Shown here in pieces: positions 34,738-43,897 of a DNA stretch of 64,000 nucleotides (within the stretch, counting starts at the first letter, position 1; every line of letters starts with the position of its first letter). Position numbers and translations under genes: made by a program. Origin of the DNA: Nonomuraea harbinensis. Lineage in GTDB: Bacteria; Actinomycetota; Actinomycetes; Streptosporangiales; Streptosporangiaceae. Below the pieces are notes generated by a model, which was not told the origin of the DNA, did no database searches, and saw only the letters and a list, made by a program, of their open reading frames with translations. The DNA lies in assembly GCF_019396385.1 (NCBI RefSeq), contig NZ_JAHKRN010000022.1, forward strand, positions 1 through 64,000, written 5' to 3'.

Positions 34738-36234
34738 TCAATTCCCTTCGGTGATGTCGTGCTGCTGGGTCGGGAGCGCTTCGCGGCGGCCCGCTTCGGC
34801 TCCGATCTGGAAGTCCCCCCACCGCTTCTGGGCCGCCTCCGGGGTGGTGAGCACCTTGCCGTCGGGGCCCTGGGAACCGCCCGCGCCGGGCCGGGGGCCG
34901 GACGCGGGGCGCGGCGGCGGCTGGCGGCGACGCTGCGGCAGCGGCGCCAGGTCCTCTCCCGTCTGTTGCCGCGTCTCCGCCGCGGGCTCGGTCCGCGCGA
35001 GCGAGGCGACGGGCGCCGCCGCCACGGGCTCCGGCCGGAAGGCCGGGGCCGCGGCGCGGACCGGCTCGGGCGCCAGCACCGACGGCCGGCTGTCCTCCGG
35101 CATCTCCACGAGCAGGGCGGTGGGGATGTTCAGCACGGCCTGCACGCCGCCGAAGGCGCTCTTCTTGACCGTGACCTGCAGTCCGTAGTGCGCGACCTGG
35201 CGGCCGATGGCGGCCCAGCCGGTGTGGGGCGGGTTGCCCAGGTCGACGAGGCGGGCCGGCTGGGTGCCGCTCAGCAGGCGGGTGGCGCGGGCGTACTGCT
35301 CCTCGTTGAGTCCGACACCGGCGTCGTCGATGACGATGGCGGCGCCGTTGTTGGTCTCGTGCACGGCGATGGTCACCTTGAGCGTGCCGTAGGAGTGGTG
35401 GACCGCGTTGGCCAGCAGCTCGGCGGTGATGAACAGGATCGACTCCGCGGCGCGGGCGGCGACCCCGATGCGGCGGCGCAGGTGGTTGGCGGGGCCCTCG
35501 ATGCGCTGCTCGAAGTTCTCCACCCGGGAGATGGCGCCCACCATCAGGTCCACCAGGTAGGTGTCGTCACGCGACAGGCCGGGCGTGGCGCCGCACGCGA
35601 TGCCGGTCACCTGCACGCGGCGGATGATCAGTTCGTTGAACATGTCGAGTCCCAGCACCTCGCGCAGGAGCGCGGTGTGCTCGTCGCCGCTGTAGCGCTG
35701 TTGCACACCGGCGAGCAGGTCCTGGGCGCGCAGCGCCTGGGTCTGCACGCGGGACATCGCGCCCCTGATGACCGCCTGGGCCGCTTCGTCGATGCGCTCG
35801 CCCTCCTCTCTGACGCCGCGGGTGAACGCGTCGAGGAGGGCGCGGTGCTGCCTGTCGACGTCCGTGCCGGCGAGCGCCTGGTGCTGCACGCCGGGCACGA
35901 TCACGTGCGGGGTGCGCAGGTGGGACAGCAGGGCGGGGACGCGCTTGGTGATCAGGTGCTCGGTCTCGGCGCGGACGAGCTCCTGCTGGGCGCGGGCCTC
36001 GCGCAGCAGCTCCGCGCTCTCCTGGGCCTGGCGCTCCGCGTGGGCCAGCCGCTGCTCGGTGGCGCTGGTCTCGCGCGTCCGGTGTTCGTGTTCCTGGCGG
36101 GCCTGGGCGAGCTGCCCGCGGGCCTGGGCGAGATCGCGGCGTACGCGCACGTGGTGGAGGAGGACGCCCACGAGGGCCAGGGCGAGCACCAGGGCGATGA
36201 TCGCTGCGGGAACGCTGAAGGAGTCTGGCGGCAT
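34738..36234 (-). CDS. cvnA: Conservon sensor-kinase-like protein CvnA
   Basis: First gene of the conservon, 498 residues. One N-terminal membrane segment (AAIIALVLALALVGVLL, residues 10-26) is followed by a long coiled coil rich in Arg, Glu, Gln and Ala. The C-terminal part is a GHKL ATPase module with the N-box ELLANAVHHS and G-box VIDDAGVGL. No transmitter His followed by the usual kinase motif is evident, which is normal for CvnA and similar nitrate-sensor-like kinases. A Pro/Ala-rich tail ends the protein. The signal sensed is unknown. A long non-coding stretch lies upstream. Confidence 0.9.
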   Translation of the reverse strand: MPPDSFSVPAAIIALVLALALVGVLLHHVRVRRDLAQARGQLAQARQEHEHRTRETSATEQRLAHAERQAQESAELLREARAQQELVRAETEHLITKRVPALLSHLRTPHVIVPGVQHQALAGTDVDRQHRALLDAFTRGVREEGERIDEAAQAVIRGAMSRVQTQALRAQDLLAGVQQRYSGDEHTALLREVLGLDMFNELIIRRVQVTGIACGATPGLSRDDTYLVDLMVGAISRVENFEQRIEGPANHLRRRIGVAARAAESILFITAELLANAVHHSYGTLKVTIAVHETNNGAAIVIDDAGVGLNEEQYARATRLLSGTQPARLVDLGNPPHTGWAAIGRQVAHYGLQVTVKKSAFGGVQAVLNIPTALLVEMPEDSRPSVLAPEPVRAAAPAFRPEPVAAAPVASLARTEPAAETRQQTGEDLAPLPQRRRQPPPRPASGPRPGAGGSQGPDGKVLTTPEAAQKRWGDFQIGAEAGRREALPTQQHDITEGN

Positions 36235-37102
36235 GACAAGTCCTGGGGTCGAGGAGAGCCGGCGGAAAGATGTCGACCGCCGAAGAGTTTGCTAGCGGCG
36301 CGTGGGGTTCTCGCGCGGCGTCCGGCCTGGACCGCGTCGGCGTTGACCGCGCCCTTCCGCGACGTGGGCACGGCTGCGTGCCCGGTGCGGCTCTGCCTGA
36401 GGCAGGGCGGGGCCAAGCGACATGTGCATCCTCAGTCTCAGTCGAACGACGGCCAACAGGAAAACCAGTATTCCCGCTTGGTCACGATAGTCAACCGTGT
36501 GTAAGGTCTTCAGTGCATTCCGTCGCGCAAATTGTCCCGATTTGTTCCGAATTGCGGTGGCGTCGGGACTAATGGGCGCAGAGCAGGTCGCCGACCCCAT
36601 GGAACCGGGCCCCTCCCCCGCCCCCTCCGGCCGGCACCGCCTGATGCGGGCCGTCCGGGTGGTCCGCGGCGGCCGGCTTCACCCTCCAGGCCGGGGAGAT
36701 CGCCTTCGTCGCCCTGTTCGCCGAGGAGCTCGGGCCGTCAGGCGAGCAGCTCGACCGCGCCGAGGCGGGCTGAGCGGGGACTCGGCCGGTCGAGGCCCTC
36801 CATCAGCGGGAACGTTGATCCCCTTTTCTCACCCGTACGATCACCATAAATGGATAAAGAAGTCCCATGGGGAAGATGCTCCGCTTCGACCCGGGCAACG
36901 CCCATTTTGAACACCTTTGGAGAAATGCGGGCGAGAAGCGAAGGTTCAGAACATAAGAACCGAATAGGGTGTTTTTAGGTACACGCCTGAGCTGCCCGAA
37001 TCGCTGAATCACCGGGAGACAGCGTCCGGACGAATTCGGCGCACAGGCGGGGCCGCGTAAGCGGGCCACCTCGCAAGCTCTGCCGTGCGAAGGGAGCCGG
37101 CA
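36235..37102. other. Long gene-poor stretch upstream of the conservon
   Basis: 868 bases with no convincing complete gene. One frame ending at 36773 reads TLQAGEIAFVALFAEELGPS and looks like the C-terminal end of a protein, but it has a stop upstream at 36642 and no plausible start, so it is probably a decayed fragment. The left part should contain the conservon promoter on the minus strand and the right part, AT-rich near 36820-36970, the promoter of the DUF7144 gene. Confidence 0.4.
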
Positions 37103-37621
37103 ATGACCAATCCACGCTACGCACGACCGCAGGAGACGTCCCGAGGTCAGGTGCCTCCACAAGCCCGTCAGGAAACGCCGCAACAGGCGCCTGCCCGGCC
37201 CACGATGGAGGCGCCCCAGCCGACCGGCTGGGTCGGCTGGGTGGCACTCGCCGGCATCGGGATGATGATCCTGGGATGCTTCCAGGCCTTCATGGGTCTG
37301 GTGGGGATCTTCAACACCGACTTCTACGTCGTCACCGCCAACAATCTGGCGATCCCCGTCAACTACACGGCCTGGGGATGGTTCCACCTGGCCATGGGTG
37401 TGATCGTCTTCCTCGCCGGCGCCGCGATCACGACGGGCAAGACCTGGGGGCGAGTGGTCGGCATCACCCTCGCCGCCCTCCAGGCGCTCGTCAACTTCGC
37501 CTGGCTGCCCGCGTACCCGGTCTGGTCGACGATCGTCATCGCCTTCGACGTCCTCGTCATCTACGCCCTGGCCGTCCACGGGAGGGAGATGAAGGCGTTC
37601 GACCGCGGCGCTGTCCCATAG
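37103..37621 (+). CDS. DUF7144-type membrane protein, four membrane segments
   Basis: The 172-residue protein has a polar Pro/Gln-rich N-terminus of about 42 residues and then four membrane segments, beginning GWVGWVALAGIGMMILGCFQAF and ending STIVIAFDVLVIYAL. The element YTAWGWFHLAMGVIVFLAGAAI in the middle fits the DUF7144 pattern common in actinobacteria. Function is unknown. ATG 37103 follows GAAGGGAG. A UUCG-capped hairpin follows the stop. Confidence 0.75.
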   Translation: MTNPRYARPQETSRGQVPPQARQETPQQAPARPTMEAPQPTGWVGWVALAGIGMMILGCFQAFMGLVGIFNTDFYVVTANNLAIPVNYTAWGWFHLAMGVIVFLAGAAITTGKTWGRVVGITLAALQALVNFAWLPAYPVWSTIVIAFDVLVIYALAVHGREMKAFDRGAVP

Positions 37622-37636
37622 GGGCGCTGATCGAGG

Positions 37637-37664
37637 AATCGGCGCTGCTTCGGCGGCGCCGATT
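37637..37664 (+). terminator. Strong terminator hairpin with UUCG tetraloop
   Basis: AATCGGCGCTGC (37637-37648) pairs with GCGGCGCCGATT (37653-37664), with one G-U pair, around the very stable loop TTCG, and TTTC follows. It lies 16 bases after the DUF7144 stop. Confidence 0.85.
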
Positions 37665-37787
37665 TCTCGCCGCCCGTCGTCGGGCAACGGTCCAGCGCGA
37701 GCCAGGATGCCACGTCGGTTCCCCTCGGGGGGGATGGCCTGGTCAGCGCGGTCGGAGACCAGGCCGCAGGGTGGCGAAGCCGCCGCG

Positions 37788-38159
37788 TCAGTCTCCGGTC
37801 TTGCGCTCGCGCTCGTACGCGGCGTTGATGCGCAGCGCCTCGGCGAGCTGGTCTTCCAGGACGATGATCCGGCAGGCGGCTTCCACGGGGGTGCCCTGGT
37901 CGACGAGTTCCCTGGCACGGGCCGCGAGGCGCAGCTGGTAGCGGGAGTAGCGGCGGTGGCCGCCGCTGGAGCGTCTCGGCTCGATCAGCTTGGCGGTGCC
38001 GAGGGCCCGCAGGAACGTGGGGGTGACACCGAGCATCTCGGCTGCCGCACCCATGCTGTAGGCGGGGTAGTCCTCATCCTCGAACCGGTCGTCGGCCTCG
38101 TGTGTGACGCTGCCCGCGGTGCCGCCCGGGCGGGCGCCGGGTGTGTGGGTTTGATCCAT
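37788..38159 (-). CDS. MerR-type transcriptional regulator
   Basis: The 123-residue protein has an acidic N-terminal tail and then a MerR winged HTH: YSMGAAAEMLGVTPTFLRAL, wing SSGGHRRYSRYQL, and the start of the second helix-turn-helix. A short helix with two Arg/Glu-rich turns follows instead of a ligand domain, so it is a small MerR protein like those kept singly in many Streptomyces genomes. It lacks the Cys residues of metal-responsive members. The mRNA leader seems long (about 430 bases) and carries a strong hairpin just before the gene. Target genes are unknown. Confidence 0.85.
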   Translation of the reverse strand: MDQTHTPGARPGGTAGSVTHEADDRFEDEDYPAYSMGAAAEMLGVTPTFLRALGTAKLIEPRRSSGGHRRYSRYQLRLAARARELVDQGTPVEAACRIIVLEDQLAEALRINAAYERERKTGD

Positions 38160-38183
38160 AGATGCCTTTCATCATGCGAACAA

Positions 38184-38213
38184 GGGCCCCGGCGCCTGTA
38201 TGCGCCGGGGCCC
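38184..38213 (-). terminator. Perfect 12-base hairpin just upstream of the MerR gene
   Basis: GGGCCCCGGCGC (38184-38195) and GCGCCGGGGCCC (38202-38213) flank a six-base loop. In the MerR transcript the hairpin ends 24 bases before the start codon, with only the ribosome site GAAAGG between. It could act as an attenuator or an intrinsic terminator for an upstream short RNA. Confidence 0.65.
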
Positions 38214-38596
38214 GAAGAGGTTCAACACCATCTACCGGCCATTCGGCCGGCCTACTGTATTCCGCATCCGCCCTGATGTGCGGCGGTGATGCGGGGATCG
38301 CGAATGCGTGACCGTAGACCACCTTCCAATCTTGTGGAACTGCGGCACCCGTCCGGCGGGACTCAGCCGGCGACGGGCGATCCTTCGATGGCGTTCAACG
38401 CTCCCTTCCTCAACTTGCCGGACTGACTGTCCACTTCCACTTCGGCAGCGCGTCCACGATCAGGACCCCTTACCACTGCGTTGGCCCATCACGTCCGACC
38501 TTCTGCCTTCACCTACTCAAACCTCGTCACGGGCAGTTCGTCGTGTTGCGGTAACTCTTCTGCTGCCCGGCGGATCCGTTCCTTTCGATGACAGGA

Positions 38597-38625
38597 ACTC
38601 TAGCGCGTACGCCTTCGGATGTCTA
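38597..38625 (-). promoter_or_regulatory. Candidate promoter of the MerR leader transcript
   Basis: On the minus strand TAGACA (38625-38620) and TAGAGT (38602-38597) are separated by 17 bases, a fair housekeeping-type pair. It lies between the monooxygenase stop and the long leader. Confidence 0.5.
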
Positions 38626-38655
38626 CTACGGCGAACATAGATTTTCGGTAGGGGC

Positions 38656-39897
38656 TCAGCTACGTACGGCCAGGTCCTGGGCGAGGTGGCCGATGACGTC
38701 GCGGGCGTCGTCCTCGATGCCGTTGATGAAGGTGGATCTGCGCCGCCGCAGCATGGGCAGGCCCAGCGCGTACAGTCCCGGGCTGTCGACCACGCCGCCG
38801 TCGTGGCGCAGCCGGCCCTTCTCGTCGACCACGGGCACGTCCAGCCAGCCGTAATCGGGCCGGAAACCCGTCGCCCACACGATCGTGCGGATCTCGCCGC
38901 TGTTCAGATCGAGCTGCAGGCGCGCCGACTCGGGCACCCGGGTCGGCTCGAAGCTCTCGGGCGGGCCGACCTCGGCCTCGCGGCCGGACGTGCGCGCCCA
39001 CGCGTCGAAGCCGTCGAGCAGGCGCCTCATCTTGAGGTCCGCGAGCGAGAACACGTTGCGCAGGCCGCCGGAGAACAGCGCGCGGCCGTCGCGCACCGCC
39101 GCCCAGCGGCCCACCAGCTCGACGCCCATGGCGGTGAGCGCGTTGAGGTCGAGCGTCGCGCGTTCGGGGGTGCCGACGAGCTGGGGCGAGGGCAGCCGCC
39201 TGGCCCGCGTGAGATCGTCGACCTCGTCGTAGCGCTGGTCCCACACGCCGGAGGCGTCCATCCACCACAGCACGTCGCGCCCGCGGTAGGTGCGGGGCAG
39301 CCGCACGTGCTCGCCCACCGAGAGGATCACCGGCCGGCCCGACCTGCGCAGCTCGGCGGCCAGTTGCACGCCGGTGGCCGACGCCCCCACGACGAGCACG
39401 CCGCCGTCGGGGAGCCGACCGGGCTCGCGGTAGCCGAACGGCGTCAGCTGCCGCACGGAGGACGGCACCGCCTCGCTGAACTTCGGCACCACCGGCTGGT
39501 TGCAGGCGCCGCTGGCGATGACGACCGCCCGGCAGCCGATCTCGCCGTGGTCCGTCGTCACGTCGTATCCGCCGTCGGTCCGCCGGACGGACGTGACGTT
39601 GGTGCTCGTTCGTACGGGAGCGCCCGAGAGCACGGCGAAACGCTCGATGAACTCGGTCACCTCCCCCATGGTCATGTAGCCGTCGGGGTCCGGGCCCTCG
39701 TAGCCGAGGCCGGGCAGGCGGCTCTGCCAGTTGGGGGTGAGCAGGCGGAAGGAGTCCCAGCGCTCGCGCCGCCAGGAGTTCGCCACCTCGCCGCGCTCCA
39801 GCACGACATGATCTATCGAACGGTCGCCGAGGAAGCGGCTCGCCGCGAGGCCCGCGTGCCCCGCCCCGATGACGACCGTTGTGACACGCTCGCTGAT
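38656..39897 (-). CDS. FAD-dependent monooxygenase/oxidoreductase with apparent ATC start
   Basis: The protein has two dinucleotide sites: FAD motif VVIGAGHAGLAASRFLG at the N-terminus and NADPH motif VLVVGASATGVQLAAEL in the middle, plus the ATGF element (WATGFRPDYGWL) of group B flavin monooxygenases (FMO/TrkA-type). The first canonical start in frame, GTG 39804, lies after the FAD motif. Reading upstream, the frame continues as I/M-SERVTTVVIGAGHAG, where the first codon is ATC (39897-39895) in place of the ATG expected for this family, with GAGGG seven bases before. Between that and the previous stop there is no ATG, GTG or TTG in frame. The neighbour is an OsmC gene 10 bases upstream. Confidence 0.75.
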   Translation of the reverse strand: MSERVTTVVIGAGHAGLAASRFLGDRSIDHVVLERGEVANSWRRERWDSFRLLTPNWQSRLPGLGYEGPDPDGYMTMGEVTEFIERFAVLSGAPVRTSTNVTSVRRTDGGYDVTTDHGEIGCRAVVIASGACNQPVVPKFSEAVPSSVRQLTPFGYREPGRLPDGGVLVVGASATGVQLAAELRRSGRPVILSVGEHVRLPRTYRGRDVLWWMDASGVWDQRYDEVDDLTRARRLPSPQLVGTPERATLDLNALTAMGVELVGRWAAVRDGRALFSGGLRNVFSLADLKMRRLLDGFDAWARTSGREAEVGPPESFEPTRVPESARLQLDLNSGEIRTIVWATGFRPDYGWLDVPVVDEKGRLRHDGGVVDSPGLYALGLPMLRRRRSTFINGIEDDARDVIGHLAQDLAVRS

Positions 39898-39907
39898 GAC
39901 TCGGCCC

Positions 39908-40456
39908 TCAGGCGACTTCGACGGTGACGTCTGTCGGGTTGGTGATGGCGTCGAACACGGCCGAGCGCTTCTGCGACTGGGCCACCAGCGCCTCGATGTC
40001 CTGCTTCGAGGCGTCCGCGTCGATGTTGAAGGTCACCTTGATGTCGGTGAAGCCGTTGCGGACGTCGGCGTCGGCGCCGAGGATCCCGCGGATGTCGTGC
40101 TTGCCTTCGAGCGTCGCCTCGACCGAGCGCAGCTGGATGCCGCGGTTCTGCGCGACGGACGCGACGCCCGCCGTCAGGCAGCTGGCCAGGCCGACGAGGA
40201 GGTACTCGATCGGCGTGATGCCGTTGTCCTCGGCCGCGAAGACGTCGGGGTGGTCGGCGTCGAACACCGCTTCGTTCTTGTGGGTCTGCTCCTGCCCCAG
40301 ACCGAAGAACTCCTTGACGGTGGTGGTGCTGTGGACGCCGTTCTGCCACTTGGAGGACGCCCGCCAGACGAACTGCGCGGCCTCCGGCGCGGTCTTCAGC
40401 ACCTCGCGCGCGTCCAGCAGCGCCTGCACGTTCACTCCGTTGGCGACAGTCGTCAT
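39908..40456 (-). CDS. OsmC family protein
   Basis: The 182-residue protein has the OsmC fold pattern (ITPIEYLLVGLASCLTAGVASVAQNRGI in the central helix, VEATLEGKHDIRGILG strand region). Only one Cys, in ASCLT, is present, so it lacks the two-Cys peroxidatic pair of true Ohr/OsmC hydroperoxide reductases and fits the wider OsmC-like group. It is followed after 10 bases by the FAD monooxygenase, probably one operon for detoxification of an organic or sulfur species. The divergent gap to metX contains a direct repeat TACTTCC. Confidence 0.85.
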   Translation of the reverse strand: MTTVANGVNVQALLDAREVLKTAPEAAQFVWRASSKWQNGVHSTTTVKEFFGLGQEQTHKNEAVFDADHPDVFAAEDNGITPIEYLLVGLASCLTAGVASVAQNRGIQLRSVEATLEGKHDIRGILGADADVRNGFTDIKVTFNIDADASKQDIEALVAQSQKRSAVFDAITNPTDVTVEVA

Positions 40457-40473
40457 GTCCCGCACCCTTCGGC

Positions 40474-40493
40474 TACTTCCTGTACTTCCAGTA
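40474..40493. promoter_or_regulatory. Candidate operator between osmC and metX
   Basis: TACTTCC occurs twice, at 40474-40480 and 40483-40489, and the second copy extends into the short inverted repeat TACT-TCC-AGTA (40483-40493). The arrangement suggests a regulator site in the 80-base divergent gap; the regulator is not identified. Confidence 0.4.
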
Positions 40494-40498
40494 GGTAT

Positions 40499-40536
40499 TT
40501 GACCATACACCCACGGTGGCGGCTACCATAGCTCCC
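40499..40536 (+). promoter_or_regulatory. Candidate promoter for leaderless metX transcription
   Basis: TTGACC (40499-40504) and TACCAT (40524-40529) are 19 bases apart; the ATG of metX follows the -10 by 7 bases, so transcription could begin on the start codon. No ribosome site precedes the ATG, which fits a leaderless mRNA. Confidence 0.45.
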
Positions 40537-41757
<1,221 letters not shown>

Positions 41758-41776
41758 CGTCGAAGAAGAGGCCTTC

Positions 41777-43114
41777 GTGACCGACCAGTTTTCCCGTGCC
41801 GAACAAGCCCGCGAGTTCGGGTTCGAGACCCGGCAGCTGCACGCCGGGCAGCGGCCGGACCCGAACACCGGCGCCCGCGCGGTGCCGATCTTCCAGACGA
41901 CCAGCTACGTCTTCGAAGATCCCGAGTCCGCGGCGGCGTACTTCAACCTGCAGGAGTACGGCAACACCTACTCGCGCATCATGAACCCCACCGTCGCGGT
42001 GTTCGAGGAGCGGGTGGCGAACCTGGAGGGCGGCTGCGGCGCGGTGGCGTTCGCCAGCGGGATCGCCGCGCAGGCGGCCGCGCTCTTCACGCTGCTGGAG
42101 CCGGGCGACCACGTCGTCTCGTCCTCGGCGCTGTACGGCGGGACGGTCAACCAGTTCAAGCACCTGCTGCGCAAGATGAACGTGGAGCTGACCTGGGTCG
42201 ATCCGGACGATCCCGACGCGTGGCGCCAGGCGGTGCGCCCGAACACGAAGGCGTTCTTCGGCGAGACGATCGGCAACCCCGCCGGCAACGTGCTGGACAT
42301 CGAGACCGTGGCGGCCATCGCGCACGAGCACGGGCTGCCGCTGATCGTGGACAACACGTTCGCGACGCCTTACCTGTGCCGCCCGATCCAGTGGGGCGCC
42401 GACATCGTGATCCACTCGGCGACCAAGTTCATCGGCGGCCACGGCACGAGCATCGGCGGCGTGGTCGTCGAGTCCGGCGCGTTCGACTGGTCCAACGGGC
42501 GGTTCCCGGTGGTCGCGGACCCGTCGCCTGCCTACCACGGCCTGCGTTTCCACGAGACGTTCGGCACGTACGGCTATCTGATGAAGCTGCGCGCGGAGAC
42601 CCTGCGCGACCTCGGGGCGGCGCTCTCGCCGTTCAACGCCTTCCTGTTCCTGCAAGGACTGGAGACCCTGTCGCTGCGGATGGACCGCCACGTCGAGAAC
42701 GCGCGGGCGGTCGCGGCGTTCCTGGAGTCGCACGAGCTGGTCTCCAACGTGAGCTATGCCGGCCTGCCTGGCAGCAGGTACCGGCCGCTGGTGGAGAAGT
42801 ACCTCCCGCGCGGCGCCGGCGCGGTGTTCTCCTTCGACTGCGCGGGCGGCCGGGAGGGCGGGCAGAGCCTGATCGGCGGGCTGACGCTCTGGTCGCACCT
42901 GGCGAACGTCGGCGACGCGAAGAGCCTGGTCATCCACCCGGCGAGCACGACGCACCGCCAGCTCGGCGATGCCGAGCTGCGGGCGGCCGGCGTCGGGCCG
43001 GGCACGGTGCGGCTGTCGGTCGGCACCGAGTCCGTCGAGGACCTGATCTGGGATCTGGACCAGGGGTTCGCCCGCGTCGCCAAGGCGATCGGGGAGAAGG
43101 AGGAGACGGCATGA
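41777..43114 (+). CDS. metY: O-acetylhomoserine sulfhydrylase (PLP-dependent)
   Basis: The 445-residue protein is a Cys/Met-metabolism PLP enzyme with the cofactor Lys217 in HSATKFIGGHGTS, and the conserved FETRQLHAGQRPD start and YSRIMNPTVAVFEER region. It makes homocysteine from O-acetylhomoserine and sulfide. GTG 41777 lies 19 bases after the metX stop with AAGAAGAGG before it. The stop overlaps the next gene by 4 bases. Cystathionine gamma-synthase is the main alternative, but the length and the partner metX favour this assignment. Confidence 0.95.
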   Translation: MTDQFSRAEQAREFGFETRQLHAGQRPDPNTGARAVPIFQTTSYVFEDPESAAAYFNLQEYGNTYSRIMNPTVAVFEERVANLEGGCGAVAFASGIAAQAAALFTLLEPGDHVVSSSALYGGTVNQFKHLLRKMNVELTWVDPDDPDAWRQAVRPNTKAFFGETIGNPAGNVLDIETVAAIAHEHGLPLIVDNTFATPYLCRPIQWGADIVIHSATKFIGGHGTSIGGVVVESGAFDWSNGRFPVVADPSPAYHGLRFHETFGTYGYLMKLRAETLRDLGAALSPFNAFLFLQGLETLSLRMDRHVENARAVAAFLESHELVSNVSYAGLPGSRYRPLVEKYLPRGAGAVFSFDCAGGREGGQSLIGGLTLWSHLANVGDAKSLVIHPASTTHRQLGDAELRAAGVGPGTVRLSVGTESVEDLIWDLDQGFARVAKAIGEKEETA

Positions 43115-43593
43115 CCGAGCTCGGGCGTTACCAGGACCCGCTGACGATCCAGCGCGTGCTCCACGCCACCAGGTCGATCGCGATCGTGGGCCTGTCCGGC
43201 AACGAGCTGCGGGCCAGCTACTTCGTCGGCTACTACCTCAAACGGCACGGCTACCAGGTGATCCCGGTGAACCCCCGGGAGAAGGAGATCCTCGGGGAGA
43301 CCTGCTACCCGAGCCTGCGCGACGTGCCCGTCCCGGTCGACCTGGTGAACGTCTTCCGCGCGCCGGACGCGCTGCCCGCCGTCGCCGAGGAGGCCGTGGC
43401 GATCGGCGCCGGCGCCCTGTGGTGCCAGTTCGGCGTGATCAACGAAGAGGGCGCGCGGATCGCTGAGGACGGCGGCGTGACCGTGATCATGGACCGCTGC
43501 ATCAAGGTCGAGCACGCGCGCTACGTGGGCCGGATGCACTGGCTCGGCTTCAACACCCAGCGCATCACGTCCGTCCGCGCCGGGCTCCAGTAG
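43111..43593 (+). CDS. CoA-binding domain protein (YccU-like)
   Basis: The 160-residue protein is a single Rossmann domain: IAIVGLSGNELRASYFVGYYLKRHGYQVIPVNP at the start, VDLVNVFRAPDALP and GALWCQFGVINEEGARIAEDGGVTVIMDRCIKVEH later. It matches the CoA-binding domain family (YccU/HcgA-like) of unknown role. It is coupled to metY by ATGA (43111-43114), an arrangement conserved in actinobacteria, which suggests a part in methionine or sulfur metabolism. Confidence 0.85.
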   Translation: MTELGRYQDPLTIQRVLHATRSIAIVGLSGNELRASYFVGYYLKRHGYQVIPVNPREKEILGETCYPSLRDVPVPVDLVNVFRAPDALPAVAEEAVAIGAGALWCQFGVINEEGARIAEDGGVTVIMDRCIKVEHARYVGRMHWLGFNTQRITSVRAGLQ

Positions 43594-43614
43594 TCACGCG
43601 CTCCGCCGGGTCGT

Positions 43615-43634
43615 CCCGTCGCGAACGCGACGGG
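43615..43634 (+). terminator. Terminator hairpin after the met operon
   Basis: CCCGTCGC (43615-43622) pairs with GCGACGGG (43627-43634) around the tetraloop GAAC, 22 bases after the last stop of the operon. Confidence 0.65.
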
Positions 43635-43654
43635 CTCGGCGACGGCGGCCGCCG

Positions 43655-43667
43655 GTGAAAGTTTCAC
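43655..43667. promoter_or_regulatory. Palindrome GTGAAAGTTTCAC upstream of the arabinan operon
   Basis: The perfect 13-base palindrome has the GAAA-N-TTTC core seen at LacI-family operators of hemicellulose genes. A related imperfect element TTCACCGTGAA follows at 43694-43704. The 11-base core is identical to 30498-30508 upstream of the small secreted peptide gene. Confidence 0.55.
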
Positions 43668-43841
43668 GTCGCGGACGCTACGGCGCGGTCCGCTTCACCG
43701 TGAAACTCCAGATGCGGGCGCTTCGGGGGCAGGTCTGCACCGCCGGTTCGGATCGCCCCCGTTGACGTGGGGGCGGGGTGTCGGATGTACTCCGCGACGA
43801 CGCACCCACCGGAGCAGGCCATGTGGTTCGGCGGAAAGAAA

Positions 43842-43855
43842 TGGTAGCGCTAACA
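43842..43855. promoter_or_regulatory. LacI-family operator before the GH43 gene
   Basis: TGGTAGCGCTAACA is a near-perfect palindrome with the central GCGC typical of LacI/GalR operators. It lies 43 bases upstream of the GH43 start, which would place it near the transcription start. The 304-base gap from 43594 contains no gene. Confidence 0.65.
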
Positions 43856-43897
43856 CGCGCTGTGGCCGCCCGCTCCGACCTAGCCAAGGAGCCCTGG

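Larger units (their letters stand above)
38160..38655 (-). promoter_or_regulatory. Long 5' leader of the MerR gene
   Basis: 496 bases without a clear gene. On the minus strand a promoter can be placed at its upstream end (38597-38625), so the MerR mRNA would have a leader of about 430 bases. The leader contains several very short frames; the best, of about 37 codons, starts at a GTG and ends ...GKLRKGALNAIEGSPVAG, and a perfect 12-base hairpin lies next to the gene. I could not match it to a known riboswitch. It may hold an sRNA or a regulatory leader. Confidence 0.45.

Noticed and set aside
36497..36910. Possible gene of 137 codons
   Set aside because: The translation is low-complexity Arg/Gly/Pro, without ribosome site or recognisable motif, and another frame looks more protein-like over part of it.
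43842..43855. CebR box before the GH43 gene
   Set aside because: TGGTAGCGCTAACA differs from the CebR consensus in each half; it is better described as a different LacI-family operator.
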